DNA of 64,000 nt, taken from positions 5,466,949 through 5,530,948 of the forward strand of contig JARUPZ010000012.1 of assembly GCA_031213475.1 (NCBI GenBank), given 5' to 3'. The notes under the pieces were generated by a model. The model searched no databases and was not told where the DNA came from. It worked only from the letters and a program-made list of their open reading frames with translations. Positions within the stretch are counted from its first letter, which is position 1. The number at the start of each line of letters is the position of its first letter. This document shows positions 1 through 10,268 of the stretch, in pieces. The DNA comes from Nereocystis luetkeana (taxonomy: Eukaryota > Sar > Phaeophyceae > Laminariales > Laminariaceae). The position numbers and the translations under genes are program-made.

Positions 1-1231
1 CCCCTCGCTGCCTCGGCAAGGAATGCTGCGAGGCATGCCCTATCAGGCTAATAGCGAGTGGGGTAGGTCTTTCTGGCGGGTGTAAGGCCGGACTCACCCT
101 CAAGGAGTGATACCTTCTTGCTGCTGCCTGTGGCCGCGAGGCTCAGGCGGCAGTAGAGTTGGGTCGTACGTGGTGCGTCAGGCACGGAGACCTACGATTC
201 GCGCGTCTTTTTAGGCAGCTGCGGCAGAGCAGCAATGCTCAATCGGGGGGTCCGTGCGCGGAGGCAGACGCCACCACAGGCCACACTACGGCACAGTCTA
301 TTGCGCCGGTAGGAGGCTGGATTCGACGACGAGGGAGGAGGGAGACTGAGCGTCGACGTGCGGGGAAGAGACGGATTGACCTCCCCCTGCGCGAGAATTT
401 TTATTTCCCAGATCAGAACCGCAAGTGCGAGGAGCATTTTGTTTTTCAGGATGACGGAGAAAGGGAAACGACTGGAAGGGAATGGCAACGAGTGCACGCG
501 CAAAGGAGCGGGTGGATTGGGCCAAGGCGATGATGCGGCCATGAAGAGCGGCAGGAAGACGGTGCATGGAGACCCATGATTTGCGCGCACACTATCATCA
601 CGAGAGAAGCAGTCATAGTTTGTTTTTTCCTGGTATTGTTTTTCACGAGGCAGAATAGTATCTACCGGTACTCGTCACTGGTCTTCGTAGTTTAACGAGT
701 TGTATACCCTTCATGGGGAATAACCTACGCAATTATCAGGGACGTGGTATCATAACTGTGCTGCACCTTTTTGTGTCAGACAGTCCAGGAAGAGATGGCG
801 ATCGTTGATATTCGTGTGGTAGTAAGGTTCGATTGCTCCTTTTTTCACTGCATATCCGCGAGTCTTCACTCTGACAGCACTCCAGATAGCAGGCAGGTGT
901 GTTCCTCTTTCGTTTTCACGACTACCGTGCGTTTCGTACGGTACAGGCAGCACTTCAGACAGCATCCGCTGTAGTCAGCAGCCACGAGTTGGTTAGTGGT
1001 GGGAACGGGGGTACTCTTCTATATTATAGTTGAGAGGATATACCCGCGGCCATGTTAGTTCAGTTTTGCACATTGGTTTTATCTTGTGTGCGCTTTTTCC
1101 GTCTCGTGTATTTTGAGGCAGCCGAATTTTCGTTTTTTTTTGTTTTTCGGATCTTCCTAGGGCTCCAGCACCTTTGTGTGACCACGGACTCCTTCGTCAG
1201 AGAGTTAATGTGAGAACAACAACAACAACAA
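1..1231. other. Non-coding stretch, no gene recognised
   Basis: No open frame here resembles a known family. Short frames on both strands are not sustained and lack domain motifs. The stretch ends where reverse-transcriptase-like sequence begins abruptly at about 1232, after an AAC repeat at about 1213-1232. It could hold decayed upstream parts of the retroelement (gag, protease, the N-terminal RT), but nothing of those is recognisable. Confidence 0.5.
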
Positions 1232-1849
1232 CCAACGAACGTGAAGCAAACCCGCACGCTCATTGGCGGAATTGACTACTACCGCAAATTCCTCGGGAAC
1301 CTCTCCACACACCTACGCCCCATCGCGGCCCTGCTCAAGCAAGGGCCAAATTCATTTTCATCCCGGCCATGGAAGCGACCGTCCGCGAGATTCTCCAATC
1401 CTGGTTTTTCCGGACTACGACGGTGTCGCCGACAACTCCCGCCCCTTCCGCTTTTACTGTGACGCCAGCCGCGACGGCTTCGGCGCCACCCTCGAGAAGG
1501 AACAACCAGACGGCTCCGTCCGACCCATCCTGTTCATCAGCCGCGCCACCTTGGACTCGAAACGTTCTTGGACCCCCCTGGACCTTGAAGCCGGTAGCAT
1601 CGTTGGGCCATCAAGCGGCTATGCGGTCTCCTTTGATCGACCAAGTTCGTCATCTACTCCGACCACAAGGTGCCCGAGAATATCGACAAAGTAGGCGAGC
1701 ACAACGCCCGCGTCCAGCGTTAGTTGGAGTTCCTCTCCACCCACACATACACGCTGGAGTACCGGAAAGGTACATCCAACGGCAACGCTGACTTCCTCTT
1801 CCGCCTTCCCCAACCAGCCATGCCGACCGCACTGGACCTAACCGCCTGA
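1232..1849 (+). pseudogene. RT C-terminus and RNase H domain fragment (Ty3/gypsy pol)
   Basis: The first block (about 1262-1350) contains the motif GGIDYYRKF typical of the RT connection region of Ty3/gypsy elements. The reading frame then shifts at about 1350-1400 into a block with YCDAS (first catalytic Asp of RNase H) and DLEAG (catalytic Glu). It shifts back at about 1610-1640 to YSDHK (third catalytic Asp) and the usual end of the domain, LEYRKGTSNGNAD. A TAG stop at 1721 and a TGA at 1847 interrupt it. The catalytic acids survive as text but cannot be made in one protein. Family assignment is firm; activity is excluded by the breaks. Confidence 0.85.
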
Positions 1850-2898
1850 GGAGCCCCGACACCGTGGGCATCTACTTATCCGTCACTGCGGCTTCACGCC
1901 TTGCGAACCCTCTAAGTCGGGCATCGTCGTGGGTGGGCTCGTACCAACTCGCTCCCTTCTCATCCCGATCATCCGACAGGTCCCCTTCACAGACGACCAC
2001 GACGGCGACTTCCGCCGCCTTGGACCCTCCATGGGTTGTTCCGGACCTTCCTCGGGGGGGAGGAAACCCTCGTCGGGCCTGTCTCGACCCACGAAAACGC
2101 CGCCGGGTCCCTCGCCAGATCCGAAAACTGCGCAGTGGATGCTGGCGCTCCTCCTGGCTTGGCTTTCAGGCCGCCTTTCGTCTCTCCCCCGCCCACCACT
2201 GGCGCCACAACTCCAGCCCCTACGGCCTGATCTCTTCGCGGACCCGTCATCGCGCCGCCGCCGCTGGCATCCTCCGCGCCACCGCCGACTATGGCTTCGG
2301 CCGCCGAGTAACGGTGGCTGTACCTCCAAGTTCAGCGCCGACCCGCCCCCGGGCACCCGCGCCCACGAACAATGGACCACCGAGTCCTTCCGAACCAACA
2401 ACACCCCAGGCCGTGCCGCCCGCGCAATCAGCGCAGCCAGCCCTGCGAGCGTCCATGGGCTGCGGATCGCCTTCGGCACCGTCTTCTTCCCCACCTAGGC
2501 CCCACCCCCCCGAGCCTGCCGTCGCGCCCAACAACGGTCTTCCAAGATCGGCTTCAGCACGACCTCTTCCACGACCTCCGGTATCGCCCTCGCTTCTCCT
2601 GCCGGTGTTTGGCCACGACGGCCCCCACCTCCTCTCCTGTGTGGAACACTTCACGCACACGGACTGGGCACGCGAACAAAGCGCCGAGCCCCTCTGCGCC
2701 GCTACCATACACTACCTTTCCTTGCACTCCCCGCCTCCCCCGCCGCCCGAACCCCTGAATTCATTCCAGCCGTCTCGGCGCCCGTCGCTTCCAGACGTGC
2801 TTGCCCTCGCAGAAAAACGCCAACTCCACTGCACCGACGACAAAACCGTTCTCCTTGTTCGACAACCACTTAAGCCCCACCACATCGGAACCAGCTGC
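1850..2898 (+). other. Retroelement spacer between RNase H and integrase, coding frame unclear
   Basis: This GC-rich stretch lies between the RNase H and integrase remnants, where a Ty3/gypsy polyprotein would have a linker. One frame stays open from 1864 to 3600, but its translation is Pro/Ser/Arg-rich without a motif and looks like a frame-shadow of a decayed linker. I see no separate gene. Confidence 0.4.
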
Positions 2899-3896
2899 AC
2901 ATCTTCCACCGCGCCACTCCCGCGCATCTACGTTCCGATGTTGATGCATCCTTTGGTGCTGCACACCTGCCACGCCGTCGCTTCCTGCCACTTGGGAGTC
3001 TCCCGACGGTCAGCATGCTCGCACGCTCTTTCCGGTGGATCGGTATGGACATCTCCGCCCGCTGGTGGATCCGTCGCTGTCTCAAGTGCCAGGCGCGTAA
3101 GACCTCGCGCCAAACCATCCGCTGGTCCACCCTTTCCCTGCCCCTACCCGACGGCCCCGGTGTCTCCGTCAGTGTCGATTACTTCGTCCCGCTGTCCCTT
3201 ACCCCACGCGGCAGCTCCTATATCCTCCTCTTCACCGACCGCTTCTGCTGTCGCGCCGAAATGTACGCAGTGGCAGCAGCCCAGTTCATCGCCGTCGGCA
3301 CTGCTGACATCCTCATCGACAAGTTCATCCCTCTGTGGGGGTGCCCCGTCACCTTCATCTCCGACAACGAGCTGCACTTTACCTCGAAGCTCTCCAACGC
3401 CATTTACGAACGCCTTAGCATCAACAAGATCAACACCAGCTCGTACCACCCCTGCATCAATGGCGGCGTCGAGCGCGTCAATCACACTATGGCCCAAATG
3501 CTCTCCATGGGAAGCAACGAGCGACAAGACAACTGGAACGAGCTGCTTCCGCACGTCGAATCATCCTACAACAACTCCGTCAACGCCTCCACCGGGCTGA
3601 CCCCCAACGAAGTCCACATGGGCTGCCTTCCGCATCTGCTTCTTTCGGCCTTCAACTCCCCCAACCTTGGCGGCCACCAGAGCCTGGACCGCGACCTCCT
3701 GGCCTACTGCAACCTTGCCACCGAGCGCCAACAACGCGCATACCGCCTCGTCCGCGAACACCACGCCGTCACCGCTTCACGCCTGGCCCGCCGCAACAAC
3801 CCCATCATGGACGCCCTTCGCCTTTCACGCCCGTACACCGTGGGCGGCCGGGCATGGGTCTACAACTCCGCGGGCACTTTCGTGCTCAAGACCTAG
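2899..3896 (+). pseudogene. Integrase, H2C2 zinc motif plus DDE core (Ty3/gypsy)
   Basis: The zinc-binding part starts in one frame near 2960 (His-rich, ending CHLG) and continues after a frameshift near 3010 into a block ending in CLKCQARK, the usual CxxC close of the H2C2 module. The core is open from 3015 to 3896. Its catalytic triad is visible as D at 3177 (VDYF), D at 3363 (ISDNE) and E at 3471 (GGVERVN). There are 61 residues between the first two and 35 between the second and third, which is the diagnostic D-x35-E spacing. The core therefore looks intact, but the N-terminal frameshift and the TAG at 3894 isolate it from the rest of pol. In a live element it would insert cDNA into the genome. 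Confidence 0.9.
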
Positions 3897-4731
3897 CTTT
3901 CCCTTGACTGGATCGGACCCTTCAAGGTTCTCGCCGTGGGCCCCGCGCCGGCCTCCGACGTCCCCGACAACCGACAAACTCCTCTTCCTCGACATACCCT
4001 CCGATCTGCCAGGAAGGGGCTCCAAACGCCGCGTCTCTGTCGAGCGTTGCAAGCCCTGCCGGAGCCCCGGCGACACCACCGACATGCCCAAGTACTTACC
4101 ATCAGACCTCACAAAGTACGAGCTGAACTCCTTCACCACCGAGTCCGCTCCCTTCCACGTCACCTTCGACGATGTCTCACCACCGCCGGAACGCCTCGAG
4201 GTCGAACAGATCACAGGCCACCAACTCGTTCGCGGCCGTGGCGGAGTTATCGCGGTCCTATACGAAACCCATTGGGTCAGACTGCTTAGCCCTTCCTTGG
4301 AACGGGAACTCGACCTCCAACACTCCAGACGCCACATCTTCCTTTACTGGTCTGGCACCCCAACACAACACCGCCAGGCAAACCGCCTCCACAGGCAGAT
4401 GCGCATCGGTGCCGCGCAGCGCGGGCTATCGCGTTCTAAAGACCAAATCTTCCTCGCCTCCGGCTACATCCTCATTCCCCGCGATCTCTGGCTACGCTCC
4501 TTCAGCTCCACCGTACTTCCACCGGGAGCACACCTTTGGTACAAGGCTCGCGATGGCCTATGGTGGCTGGGCAAGATTGCCTATCGCGTTCCCTCGGACT
4601 CTCTTTCGGACAACACCGACATCATCCGGTTCCTCGACGATCCTGGACCGGTCAAGATCAACCTCCGGCCGGCGAAACTACACAACCTCCAGCATCGGCA
4701 TCTACGGATCGTGGTGTTTACAACGCCATAA
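3897..4731 (+). pseudogene. Integrase C-terminal extension with chromodomain-like module
   Basis: Directly after the integrase stop, WIGPFKVL marks the GPY/F-like start of an integrase tail. Further on (about 4197-4385) the frame reads EVEQITGHQLVRGRGG, then a Trp-containing strand, a DLQHSR segment and a YWSGTP motif, the pattern of a chromodomain as carried by chromoviruses. Such modules steer insertion to chromatin carrying particular histone marks (family knowledge). A Trp-rich segment (LWYKARDGLWWLGKI) follows and the frame ends at TAA 4729. The reading frame changes at about 3960, so the piece is not continuous with the integrase core. Confidence 0.7.
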
Positions 4732-4998
4732 GACTGGGAGCCTAGCTCGCGGGGTATTACGTAGTTCCGACGGGCCCAGTGGGCCTCTGACTGCCCCTCT
4801 TGGCCCCCATGAGTAGCCTCTTTTAGCATGGAGTATTTCTCGGGATCGTTTGGGTGCGTCTACGGTCGTTTTGTGACCCTAGTATGCCGCCCCCTTTTAG
4901 GTTTAGTTTTCGGCTGATCGGGGTCTAGCAACAAGGGTGCGTGTTGTTGTGTAACTTCTACCTCAATATATATATAGATTTGCTCTTTTCCATCTTTA

Positions 4999-5640
4999 CC
5001 CCCGCCAGTTCCGCTCGACTCTTTAAATAAAGCTGGCGACCTGTCGTGACTTTGTACGTTCGGACGTATTGGTTTGTTTCTTTTGTCTACTTCTTTTTGT
5101 TTGTATTGGGTTGTTTCTTCATAGGACGTTGTCTTTTTTCGGGTGTGTTGGTCTTCTAGTGTTTTTAATCTACCACTGCCGGTTCCGTTCGCTTTCTCTA
5201 TTAGCGAAGGCAGCCGAACTGTCGTGGTATTGTCTTTTCGGGTGTGTCGGTTTGGCGCTTTCAATCTACCACTATACCGGATCCGTTCGCTTTTTTGTAG
5301 CAACGGCCGCCGAACTGTCGTGGTACTGTACCTTCGGGATATGGGTTTCGGGTATTCACTCCTCCACTGCCGGTTCCGCTTGCCTCCATAGCGAAGGCCG
5401 CCGGACTATCGTGTATCGTGGTATTACTTCGGGATTTTTTGCGATTCTGTCTTCAACTTGAACCTACCACCGCAAAATTTTGGTATCATTGATGATTGCT
5501 CTTTCTACTTTCTGCTACCACGAAATCGTGGTATTGTACTTCCGGTGGCATTTGCGTTCTTCGTCAACTTTCCGCCACCCGTTTCCACTGGCCTCCTCTT
5601 TGTGCAGGCCGCCGAACGGTGGCGCTACAGTATTTGCTGC
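4999..5640 (+). repeat. Degenerate tandem repeat downstream of the pol remnant
   Basis: A unit of roughly 75-100 bases recurs about five or six times. Its landmarks are CCACTGCCGGTTCCG, then an AT-richer stretch, then GCCGCCGAACTGTCGTGGTA and a TTCGGG end. Clear copies start near 4999 (diverged), 5165, 5262 and 5360; weaker ones lie near 5465 and 5570. The array sits where the 3' untranslated region or 3' LTR of the retroelement would be. Confidence 0.65.
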
Positions 5641-6811
5641 CATGGTTGTTGTCTACCTGGTACTTATTTGTGTGCTTTTTCAGCTTTTTTCTTATCCTGC
5701 GTATCTGTTGGACATATATTTTCCACTTCCCACTTTGTTTCTAGCGTACGGGACTCGCTTTAACCTCCATGCTTCTGTTACCGTTTTCCAGGTGTTTTAA
5801 TTGGCCCACTTTCATTGACGTACTTCTTTTAGTCGCGACTCGCCTTGCTACGACCCGCGTCTTTCTGCTTGCTTTGCAATATATGACGCATTCCCTAATG
5901 GCCCCGGTTTTCTCAGCGTATGTCGTTTCGGAAGAAAGACCACGTCACTTTCTCGCTTGTGCTAGTGTGTTACCAGCAGGCCGCCGCGGGTTCTACGTCT
6001 TAGTTCTCGGCTCCACGTTCTCGTCAGCCTCGAGGCCTCGCGTTGTAGACCCCGCTTCATTTCCCTTTCAAGCTCTGCGGCGTACTTCCCGCCAACGTAT
6101 TGTCTTTGGCTTTCGTTTTCCTTCGAACCTTTGCGCCTTGTCTGGTTTCTTGCGTTTTTTCCCCCTTCCGGATAGTCGATTATTTCTTGAGTGAGGCGTC
6201 GAAGCCTCACTACGAGGTGTGGGGTAGATATATCACCTCATTTCTGTGTTGAATAGCCGCATCTTCGATCCCTCTTCCCGATTTCGGAATTATATGGTCA
6301 TCATCCTTTTATCGTCGTGTGTGTGAGCATCTACGAATATTCAGGGTGGGCGAATGTGATGGAGTAGCTCATTCTTTGTATAGGAACGCATATACCCGTA
6401 TGCATGCGGATCTTTGTATGGTTGCATATACTGTAACTCTTTGCAGATACCAGACATACCTGTAGACGAATACTATATGGTTGTATGTAGAAACGTAGGA
6501 ATATATCTGCAGGCGAATCTTATATGGTTATACATAACTCTTAGGGAATATTGTATGGAGCAGTTCAGACATCCCCTTTGCCCGCAGAACGTTATTGTAT
6601 AAGTCTGGGAGGAGGAAGGAGGACTACTTCCCATGGCGTGGGGGTGGAATGTAGATGCGGAGTAGGAATGAAGTATGGCGTATAGATACATAGTAGGTAA
6701 AATACCTCGGTAAATGGTGGGGGTGCATATTCAAGTGTGTACACGCAGGGAAGGATAATTGGTTCGATGAAGTTAGTGGTATTCGATTAATTTTGGAGGA
6801 CCTTTAACAAT
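5641..6811. other. Non-coding, AT-richer stretch without recognised features
   Basis: There are short unsupported frames only. Around 6370-6560 a loose repetition of ATATGGTTGTA-like words is visible. Nothing indicates a gene. Confidence 0.5.
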
Positions 6812-7113
6812 CTGGGAGAAGAGATCTTTAGGTTGGTAGGCTATTCAGGTGTTTTGGACCCTGTTGGGATCAAGGTACGGGCGAAGACCCAACCCAACCC
6901 CTGACTCTAACCCTAACCCTAACCCTAACCCAAACCCTGACCCCAAACCGCAGCCAAAACGGGCCAAAACTCGCCATAAACGCCGCTGCGCCGCGTTTGC
7001 ATCGAACCAGGAAATTTCTCGGTTGCGGACGACGATTCCGAAGTAAGTGCAGACCAACCACGCTACGCATTTTTCAAGTCAAAAACATCCCTAAAGATCC
7101 CTTCTCCCAGACT
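6812..7113. mobile_element. Small element with terminal inverted repeats around telomere-like units
   Basis: The left end near 6812 reads CTGGGAGAAGAGATCTTTAG and the right end near 7092-7112 carries its near-exact reverse complement, so the element is about 300 bases with inverted ends of about 21 bases. The interior holds (CCCTAA)n-like units at 6903-6935 followed by degenerate CCAAACC/CCTGACC words. A related interior (GATYAAGGYACGGGCG, then ACCC-rich words) recurs near 42290-42400. It is most simply a non-autonomous DNA element (MITE) that carries a telomere-like block. Confidence 0.55.
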
Positions 7114-7194
7114 GCTATACCTACTCATTATGTCCGCTTTTTCATTTTGAATGAATAACGCCCTGCACATTGTCAGAAGGCGAATAAAAAAAAA

Positions 7195-7290
7195 AAGTCT
7201 GGGAACCTTCTGCATGACAACGTCCCGGTCGGGAACATTCTGTTATAGTTGGGAATCTTCTGTGGGACAACGTCCCGATAGACTGTATCT
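7195..7290 (+). repeat. Short direct repeat, about 30-base unit
   Basis: The phrase GGGAACCTTCTGCATGACAA followed by CGTCCCG is repeated as GGGAATCTTCTGTGGGACAA followed by CGTCCCG, with a partial copy between. Nothing else is visible nearby. Confidence 0.5.
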
Positions 7291-9454
7291 GCACACAGGT
7301 TGGTTTTGGTCAACGTCTGGGCTGAGTTGTGTCCCCGACGATGCCCTCCTTGCTCACTTGGGTTCTCTCCCTTTCTCTAAACTCACATGAGGAGCCTTAA
7401 TAAGAAGTTCGTGATCTAGAAGCAGCGTGCTCTACCCAACACCGACATGCCTGCGCCTCCTACCAGCTTATATATATCTCTGCACCCCTCTTCACATATA
7501 ATACCCTGGTACCTGTGATTTGGGCCACAGCCCTAAATAAAACCATTTTGAACGAATCCCTGAACCAGAGACAGTTTCAGGGAAAAAAAGGGGGAAAAAA
7601 AATGCTCAGGGTAGGTGCTCAGGGTATGTATGGGTGCTCAAGGTGGGTGCTTCCAGGATTTGGAATAAAAATATACCAGGTATATATCATGCTCTGGGTC
7701 GGAGGATGTGGACCTGCGTTCAAGCTTCCCGATTTTTCACAGCAAGCTTTGAGTATCGTCCAGTCGGCCACCGCGTGTTCCACCACCTTTCGCCCCGACC
7801 TGCCCCTCCCGCTCCTGCATTATACTAAAAAACAACAATAATAGTACATCTATCTGATCTATTAATAGTGAAACTATCTTGGGACTCCAGCGGGAAATAT
7901 CGACGATACAAATTGAGAGCAACGAACGGCTACTACTGCGTGTTTGGCGTATATGATGTTTTATGCAAGTTGGTGCCTGATCGAGTTACAATACAAGGTG
8001 TCGTACAGATCGGGCGCAAGATGATCCTACCCGTAATGATACTGGGCGCTCATCACGCTGTTCGTTGTAGACGGGCGATAATACCCCTCAGCTAATAATA
8101 TCCTACGACAAATCAGAGAACTGATGTGACGCTCATGAAGACTACTACAACCAACAACATCCCTCCATCTCTTCCACCAAAAAACGACCACTCCCAAGCA
8201 CCCCCGAAGAAGCATCTATACTACCAAAAACCCGCTGTCCAATAAAAGTAATAATAGTAGAGGTTTCTAACATACAACATGCAGCATGCAGGCGACGTCG
8301 TTTCTACCTCCAAGAACCTCAATGTTTCCGAGAACCGTTCCTCGCGTGCCGGTAGTAGTATTAATATAGCATGTTTTTTTTTTCGGAACCGTTCGCGAAC
8401 CGGGAGCGGTGTAGCAACGTAGCAACAACACCGAAAAGACCAAATAAATTGTGCGAAGCTGTGTACCAGGGGTATATGCCTTCTGTGCACCGCGGATGTA
8501 TATAACTGCTGCTGCTGCTGTGTACTCGAATGCTGGATGCTTGTACCAGAGGTACCTGTGGAATCAAAGTAAGTGCAGGAATCCGGGGGGTGTAGTCCAA
8601 GATCCAGGACCTTTGGTCCCATCATCAACGACTACTCGTACTGCTGTTACTCCTGCTCCTTCCTCCTGCCAGCCAAAGAAAAAGAAAAGTCCCCCCAAAA
8701 ATCCAACTTTTTGAAACGTTGATACTATCCCGTATCAATAAGGCCTTCCATGCAACTGAACACCTGTGAATGCATGAGAAGAGATCACGTTCCTCTCGTT
8801 ACCAGAAGGATGGTGAGTGCCTGGCGCTTGTTTCGCGGAGCAACCCCCGCATGGCTCTGACTTTGTCTCTTTGTGGGTAGCTCTGTCCGATCCGCAACTG
8901 TGAAAAGTTTTGTAGGAACTTGTTTTTGTTGGCTGACAGATTGCGATCCTGACCTTTGTCTGTCTTTGCTCAAGCAAGCCTGTGTTTTGCGGCAGCAGCA
9001 GCAGCTGCTGTGCTCGGCTTGTGTCCAGCCTGCACTGGGGCTTGGCGAGCGCTAGACTGCTTGCACTCCTTGCTCCTGTACTTGACTGCGGTTTCTTGTT
9101 TGTTGAATATTTGTTGTGCGTTAGTTCGGATAAAGCTGGATTGTGTCGTCCTGGAGTGTTGTAGTGTCTCGACGCATGGGGATTACGAGTCGGTTGGCTC
9201 AGATTACACCGTTCCCAAAGCTGTTGTACTGCAGCTGGTAGATGGTGGGAGCTACTGCTGCTGTGGACGACCTGAACGTTCGTGCAGGAGCATTCCGAAG
9301 GGGTAGACGACGTGCAGGGGGACGTTTATTTTTGTGGGGCCGAAGTAAAGCTTGGGCCGAGCTCGGGTACGCTCTGGCAGGGAGCACCAGAGTCGCTCTA
9401 GGCGCCCGTCCAGAGCAATAAGCCTCGCTCGAAATAGATCCTCTGCAGGCCCCT

Positions 9455-9500
9455 CCTGCTGCTGCTGCTGCAAGCTGCTGCTGCTGCTGGCTGCTGCCTA
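9455..9500. repeat. CTG/CAG trinucleotide run
   Basis: Interrupted GCT-GCT units (CTG on the plus strand, CAG on the minus strand) span about 40 bases, with a second short run at 8994-9012. No reading frame uses them convincingly. Confidence 0.7.
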
Positions 9501-10268
9501 CATTGGTATTTATACTTGATACCTGGTACGAAGTACGGGTACTCGTACAAAGGAATCCGACCTGCTGGTTGCTTGTTGCCCAGCAGTGTTTACTGCACAA
9601 CAGCAAGGCCGTGCGTAAACGAGCTGGCCTAATGGCTTGGTTGCTGAAGGGTTGCAGTGTTGCAGCATTAATAGGAGTGTGACGTTTTTGCGGCTCGCGA
9701 TATGTACGCGCGCTACCGGTACGTGCATAGAAAGGGCGTCTGGTGTGACGAGTATACGTGCACGTGTCTTCTGGTATTTTCAGCGCTGCCGTTCATCGCG
9801 ATAAATTGTTTTCGGGCTCTACGAGTAGAGAGTAATTCTCCTGAATTTGCTGCCCAGCCAGAGAGGACGAGGCAGTTCTCGATACCAAGTATAACGCGAT
9901 GGCTGGTTGGGGCTTGGGCACGTCGGAGCAAGGATAGGAGCCACACGAGGAACAGTAGCAGTGGTGATGACTATGATGGTGATAGTGGTGGTGGTGATAG
10001 TAGTAGTAACATCAGAAGTTGTGTAATATAGTAGCAGCAGGCAGCAAGAAGCAAGCAGCAGCAGTAACAGTAGCAGTAGCAGTAGCAGTAGCGGCAGCAG
10101 CAGCCGAAGTAGCAAGTAGCAGCAGCAGCAGGAACAGCAGTACAGTACACACATAAAGGTGTGCATCCACCACCACATATCCGTGCCGGCCGCCTCTCCC
10201 CCTCCTAATCTTCCTCTCCCCTGACCCCCCTGCCCCCCCTCCCCTCCCTTCCCCCCCTTCCTAAACAG

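Larger units (their letters stand above)
1232..4734 (+). mobile_element. Degenerate Ty3/gypsy chromovirus-type retrotransposon remnant
   Basis: The order end of reverse transcriptase, RNase H, integrase, chromodomain-like C-terminus is that of a Ty3/gypsy (Metaviridae) pol polyprotein. Gag, protease and the catalytic part of RT are not seen, so the copy is 5'-truncated or was inserted or deleted at about 1232. At least three frame changes and in-frame stops (TAG at 1721, TAG at 3894) show it is dead. I could not identify paired LTRs, a primer-binding site or a target-site duplication. An AATAAA hexamer lies at 5026, downstream of the pol end. Confidence 0.85.
7114..10268. other. Upstream region of the giant gene, no confident exon
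   Basis: The first modelled exon of the giant gene starts after an acceptor at 10268, so at least one upstream exon or a 5' UTR exon must lie here or further upstream. One possible mini first exon is ATG at 8774 through 8812 followed by GTGAGT at 8813. It would code 13 residues and end in phase 0, as required, but it has no other support. CTG/CAG runs occur near 8505-8522, 8994-9012 and 9458-9497. No promoter motif stands out. Confidence 0.35.

Noticed and set aside
1864..3600. 578-codon plus-strand frame
   Set aside because: Its translation is Pro/Ser/Arg-rich without a motif beyond a short His-rich piece, and it overlaps the integrase in another frame that holds the D, D, E residues.
6903..6935. 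True telomere or chromosome end
   Set aside because: Only a few CCCTAA units inside an element with inverted ends, followed by ordinary genic DNA.
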